Notes under the pieces: generated by a model
Database searches by the model: none
What the model saw: the letters and a program-made list of their open reading frames with translations, nothing else
What the model was told of the DNA's origin: nothing
NCBI GenBank assembly: GCA_037951165.1
Contig: JBBDHG010000015.1
Coordinates: 62,001-126,000, forward strand
Direction: 5' to 3'
From: Lophius americanus
Lineage: Eukaryota; Chordata; Actinopteri; Lophiiformes; Lophiidae
DNA length: 64,000 nt
Translations under genes and position numbers: made by a program
Shown here: positions 59,990 to 64,000 of the stretch, in pieces
How the letters are laid out: each line of letters begins with the position of its first letter
Position numbering within the stretch: position 1 is the first letter of the stretch

Positions 59990-60572
59990 GAGAAGAGCTT
60001 GTACAGGAAGTCAGAAAACATCCAAGGAATAGCAGGACTCTAACCTCAATAATGTCCGAGATGCCACTATTTCAAAGAAACTGGGCAAAAATGACCTCCA
60101 TGACGGGAGATGAAATCCACTGATTGTACAAAAGAACATTAAGACTCATTTGAATTTTACTATAACAGACCTTGACAACACCTGGAGCGTTTAGGAGAAT
60201 ATTCTCTGGACTGATAACCTGAAGGTTTTACCATTTGGAATATATCTGGCATATTCCAAATGCAGCACCCCACAAAAAAACATTGTATCAGTGATAAAGA
60301 TGGCAGTGCAGTGTTGTGAGGAGGCTCTGCTTCTTCTCCGGATAATTCTGAAGGAGAATGTTAGGTCATCAGGCTGAAAGTTGAAGCTCGACTTTAAATG
60401 GGTTATTCAGCAATACAAAGATCACAAGTTTAAGAGCAAGGTGACCTCTGAAAGTGTCAGAATGAATTACATAAAGGTTTTGGAGTGGCCTAGTCCAAGT
60501 CTGGAGCTGAAACCCTATTGAGATGATGAAATTCTGCTCTCCACCAGATGATTCTGAGGGAGAATGTCAGTA
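59990..60572 (+). pseudogene. Tc1-like transposase remnant, rearranged
   Basis: AAACATCCAAGGAATAGCAG, AAGAACATTAAGACTCATTT, GAATATTCTCTGGACTGAT (DDE region) and AAATGGGTTATTCAGCAATA follow transposase order, then GTTTTGGAGTGGCCTAGTCC and CCCTATTGAGATGATG. At 60529-60568, after the LNPIE-like end, comes AATTCTGCTCTCCACCAGAT plus GAGGGAGAATGTCAG, a segment that belongs upstream and is also present in place at 60339-60362. Stops and frameshifts abound. Confidence 0.75.
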
Positions 60573-61430
60573 ATTCTGCACTGTGTGTGCATGTTTGTTT
60601 GGCCTTTACCGGTCCTTTATTAACCTCTGTTCTATATAAGTACTCTATTTTCCATCTTTTAGAGCTCAGTTTTCTTCGTTTGCTGCTTTTGTTGTGTTTT
60701 CCGTTTTTTGTTCTCTACTTATTTCTCTTGGGTTAGCCTCAGTCTGGTTTTGTCTGCATTCAGTTTTTTTGGTGAGGCTTTTCTTTCGTAATCTGCCTGC
60801 TTGTACGTACATCATCCATGCTTTTCTGCAAAAATAACGCCTGATTAACACACTTGTGGTGAAAACAGAACATTCTAAACAACTGTGAAAGGAAATCCTG
60901 GAAAAAAAATGTACACTTGTTCTGAGAAACTACAATCAATTAAGACAGATGAGAGGGAAAAGAAATTAAAAAAATAATAATACACGTAGTAGTAAGTTGG
61001 ATGCAAGTATTAGAAAATAGAAAGTACATTTTAATTAACTGTCTAGGTGCATTTAATTCCCCCAGCCGCTCAACATGTGTCAGTGCCTTTGCATTAAAAA
61101 CAAGAAAACACACTTAATGTGAACTACAACTGTAGGATATTCATGCACCTTACTGTCAGGAGCAGCTACTCCTACTACAATCAATTATGTCCAATAATGC
61201 TGTTACTATAAACCTCTACATCAGGTCCTAATGTTCCCTCCTGATCCTGCCTGTTTACAGAGGCGGGATATTGAACTCAGGCTTCCATACATCCGGGAGT
61301 AGCTTGGAGCTGATCAGAATGCCTGTGTTTGCCTTAATCAGCCACGGCGCTCCATTACTCTGCCGTGTGTCTCTATCTGCAGCCCTTCATTTGTGTTGCG
61401 ACATGTGTGCTAAAATGGCATATTCCTTCA
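60573..61430. other. No gene recognised
   Basis: T-rich sequence at 60640-60790, then ordinary sequence. Confidence 0.4.
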
Positions 61431-61435
61431 TCTAC

Positions 61436-62390
61436 AGCAGGCGTGTCAAAGTCAATCTCAGAGGGGGTCAAAATTAAAGATGGAGATCACATTGAGAGCC
61501 GAAAACGAACCGAACCTCAAATTAGCGATATTTAATCTGAGGTATTATGACAATTTTATTCTTATTTTATTTACTCATTTTATAGAATTCTGTTCAAGCT
61601 ACCGGAAAAGAAGATACTCAAATTACAGATTAAATGCGAAACAGATAAGCGTAACTCATTTTTATCTCTCCCTCCCTATCAGTATAGTTTCACTGATAAT
61701 TTTAAATAAAAACTTTTTATTCAAAGGCATCAACAACAGCCAGGAAACTAAATTCATCAAATTACCTCTAAAAACAATCTTTTTTATTTTTTATGAACAG
61801 TATCAACAAAAAGGATCTGTACAGTTCTTACAGTTGTAGTTCACATTATGTGTGTTTTCTTGTTTTTAATGCAACAGCACTGACACACGTTGAACGGCTG
61901 GAGGACTTAAATGCAACTAGACAGTTAATTAAAACGTACTTTCTATTTTCTAATACTTGCAGGCGACTTACTACTACGTTTATTATTTACGTTTTTATTT
62001 CTTTTCCCTCTCATCTGTCTTTCTCAATAATCATAGAACGATATTCTGGAAATAAAGTCAAATTCTGCCAGAATACTGAGATTACTCTCAGAATATGAAG
62101 TTTAAAGTCAGAACACTGAGATTAAAGTCAGAATTCTAAAAAGCCATATCATACAGCCATAACACACGCCCACTCAGCATAATCGCCTGGATTGGCCATA
62201 AATGTATTAGAGCGACTGGATAAACACTGATATTTGACAACAGAAGACCAGGGAGAAGCGCTGGTGCTCTTGATTGACATTCCGGCTATTACAGTGCTTT
62301 GTGGGATTTGTAGTACCTGTGGTGTTTGTGCTGCGAGACAGCAGGCCATTATAAAAATTAGAAATTGTCTCGCGGCCCGGATATAATAAT
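61436..62390. mobile_element. hAT-like non-autonomous element remnant
   Basis: Left end CAGGCGTGTCAAAGTCAATC, then a GGGGGTCAAAATTAAAGATG and GAGAGCCGAA block. The right part reads ACAGCAGGCCATTATAAAAA and TTGTCTCGCGGCCCGGATAT. These resemble a widespread fish hAT-type repeat with CAGGGGTGTCAAAC-like ends. The right terminus is degenerate, no transposase is present, and the interior carries the 'agtcagaatt' repeat. Confidence 0.5.
62039..62140. repeat. 'agtcagaatt' repeat, second copy
   Basis: GATATTCTGGAAATAAAGTC, AAATTCTGCCAGAATACTGA and AAGTTTAAAGTCAGAACACT match 57030-57130 over about 100 bp with few differences, in the same orientation. Confidence 0.85.
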
Positions 62391-62420
62391 TGTGTTTAAC
62401 ACATTATCTACAGGTATCTG

Positions 62421-62424
<4 letters not shown>

Positions 62425-62480
<56 letters not shown>
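62425..62480. repeat. (TG)22 (AG)5 compound microsatellite
   Basis: 45 bp of pure TG followed by AG. Confidence 0.97.
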
Positions 62481-62484
62481 TGTG

Positions 62485-63515
62485 CAGACATATGTGCTAG
62501 TATGTCAGATACACAGGCTTCAGTAGTTTCTGTTGGTGCACCATAACACACTGTAATGCCTGGGTGAAATGTGAAATGTCATGTGGAGCTGTGGAGCATC
62601 GACTGGAATTCCGCCATCAGCATGGAAAACATGTTGCTGTAGGACGTTGCTAATGAGCCAAACATGTGCTGCAACATTGTGTGAGTCCGAACAAAAGTGT
62701 GAGTGTGTGCTGTATGTCACCGTGACGAAGTGTATCGTCTACTCTTAAACTGACATTTAAAAGGTAGCAAGAGTGTGCATTTTAAGAACAAAAAAGCGGG
62801 TGTGTAATTCTACCTCGAGTGCCTTCCATTCGTCATAGGAGTTTACTTTCCTGCTCTCGGCTAAATTAATCCATTGTCATTCTTACTCTGACCCACTTCT
62901 CTTCATTTTTTATTTATTTACTCGATTACATTGTGCTTTCTAGCATCAAGCAATAAGTAAGGATGACTGTATTCATGTCTGGCACGGCTATAATGTCTCC
63001 TAACAGACCGGAGCCATCTGATTGCATTAGATGTTATTCCTTCAGGGTATTCCCTGCCTCCTGCCCACGCTGTCATTGTTTCACATAATGCTTTTGTGCG
63101 CTCTTTGTTTCCGCTTCGACATATTAATAGTAAGAATTTGCCGCTTGATTTGTAAGCAGGTTTTTGATATTTGCATGTCAGATTAATGCTTGATGCATTT
63201 TAATTTCAACAAGAGTCAACAATATTTTAAGCCGTGGCTGATTTTGAGGTTTGACTGGTCAAGTTAATTGCTATTATTGAAAATGTGTGTCTTAGGGTAG
63301 CTGAAGTATATTACAAATGTGCTACGGGCATAATAATAATAATATACCACTGGATTGTCTTTGGTTATCGTGTGGGTGCTCTGGGTGTTCATGAGAGAAA
63401 GCAATAAAGGTTGAAAAAATTAAGTTGTGCATTAGATTTACTAACAGCCATATGGGGCTTTTTCCTTCACACATCGCTCCCTCGCTCTCTCTCGTCTTCT
63501 TTGTCTTCTTTCTTT
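62485..63515. other. Unique-looking, possibly conserved non-coding
   Basis: No recognised repeat from 62800 on. Several stretches have regulatory-like composition, for example CTGATTGCATTAGATG and CTTCGACATATTAATAG. A CT-rich tract lies at 63476-63520. Confidence 0.35.
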
Positions 63516-63520
63516 CCCAG

Positions 63521-63552
63521 CAGCCACTTTAAGAGCCAATGTTTCGATTGAG
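63521..63552 (+). CDS. Candidate 32-nt microexon
   Basis: A 40-nt pyrimidine-rich tract ending TCTTTCCCAG (AG at 63519-63520) is followed 32 nt later by GATTGAG|GTAAAA. One frame is open (ATLRANVSIE), needing one upstream base and ending on a codon boundary. It does not accept the phase-2 donor at 51636 without running into TGA. The splice signals are good but may be chance. Confidence 0.22.
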
Positions 63553-64000
63553 GTAAAATGATTATAGTAATGGATGCCCCTCCCCCTTCCCCCTATCCAA
63601 CTTTTCTCCTGCTCGTGTTCACAATCATTACTCTGTACAATAAGTTTTGTGCATTAGTGCGGCCCCGGGAATGCCCTTGCTCTCAGCGGCTTAATGCAAT
63701 CACACCTCCAGTATAAGTGCTCTGAAAGAGAGAGGCAATGGAGGAGAGAGAAGATAAAGTGTAGGAAGATACTAGAGGGGATTGGTGGGTGGCAATAGTC
63801 AGGAGGGATTACCTCAAAGATGCTATTTACCTGGGGACAGGATAGAGTAGTCATGCAAATTAGATAATGTACAGATTCTCCTGTCGGTCGAGGTTGGTGT
63901 GTAGTTTCTAGAGACCAACATCTTCTATTCAGCGGAACCTTGATATCTTTGAATTGCTTATGAACACTTTCTTTGGAGGTGTTGAATTCAGATTAGCAAC
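63553..64000. other. No gene recognised
   Basis: Unique-looking sequence to the window end. CAGCGGCTTAATGCAATCAC near 63687 and CATGCAAATTAGATAATG (ATGCAAAT octamer motif) near 63854 may be regulatory. Confidence 0.4.

Noticed and set aside
61480..62098. 119- and 101-codon ORFs
   Set aside because: AT-rich interior of a hAT-like remnant, with low-complexity composition and no transposase motifs.

Overview
The window looks like intronic and intergenic DNA from a teleost fish. The evidence is AT-rich, low-coding sequence with very long perfect microsatellites, and fragments of element groups typical of fish genomes: L2/Maui-like, RTE-like and Rex1-like LINEs, Tc1/mariner and hAT-like DNA elements, and tRNA-derived SINEs. 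I see no bacterial, phage or organellar gene, no rRNA gene, no functional tRNA and no CRISPR array. Almost all short ORFs are chance ORFs, simple-repeat translations or transposon debris.

Gene content is thin. A GC- and CpG-rich block at 18.95-19.55 kb ends its first part in a consensus splice donor (19156) and looks like a non-coding first exon on the + strand. At 19.91-20.08 kb a TATA-like box, an ATG in good context and a second GTAAGT donor (20076) suggest an alternative first exon. The one convincing internal exon is 51450-51636 (+): 187 nt, good acceptor and donor, one frame open throughout, Gln/Pro/Ser-rich product not recognised. Weaker exon candidates lie at 54293 and 63521-63552. 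The simplest reading, which is inference, is one + strand gene with a first intron of about 31 kb. The exon phases do not join directly, so other exons must exist or more than one gene is involved.

Layout. 1-5 kb: LINE remnants, a MITE and a GT-rich block. 5.4-8 kb: a (CT)43 tract, TA and CACT arrays, and a 60-bp minisatellite with about 21 units. 8.6-16.5 kb: RTE-like LINE, copies of an unclassified repeat (called family B here) and a nested SINE. 17-34 kb: promoter block and a mostly unique intron. 34-41 kb: Rex1-like LINE, Tc1 scrap, a 90-bp GT tract and a composite repeat. 41-51 kb: a perfect 24-bp inverted repeat, a SINE, a 32-bp palindrome and a 61-bp TA tract. 51-64 kb: the exon, more family B, Tc1 and hAT-like remnants, and a unique tail.

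The most unusual element is family B. At least ten diverged + strand copies and two - strand pieces share a fixed order: a 5' end with TIR-like sequence, a module of about 153 bp repeated up to three times around a CTAGGGGGAG motif, and a 3' end whose inverse resembles the 5' end. I cannot assign it to a known transposon superfamily. A second notable family (A) is a chimeric unit carrying an L2-type reverse transcriptase fragment in four copies.
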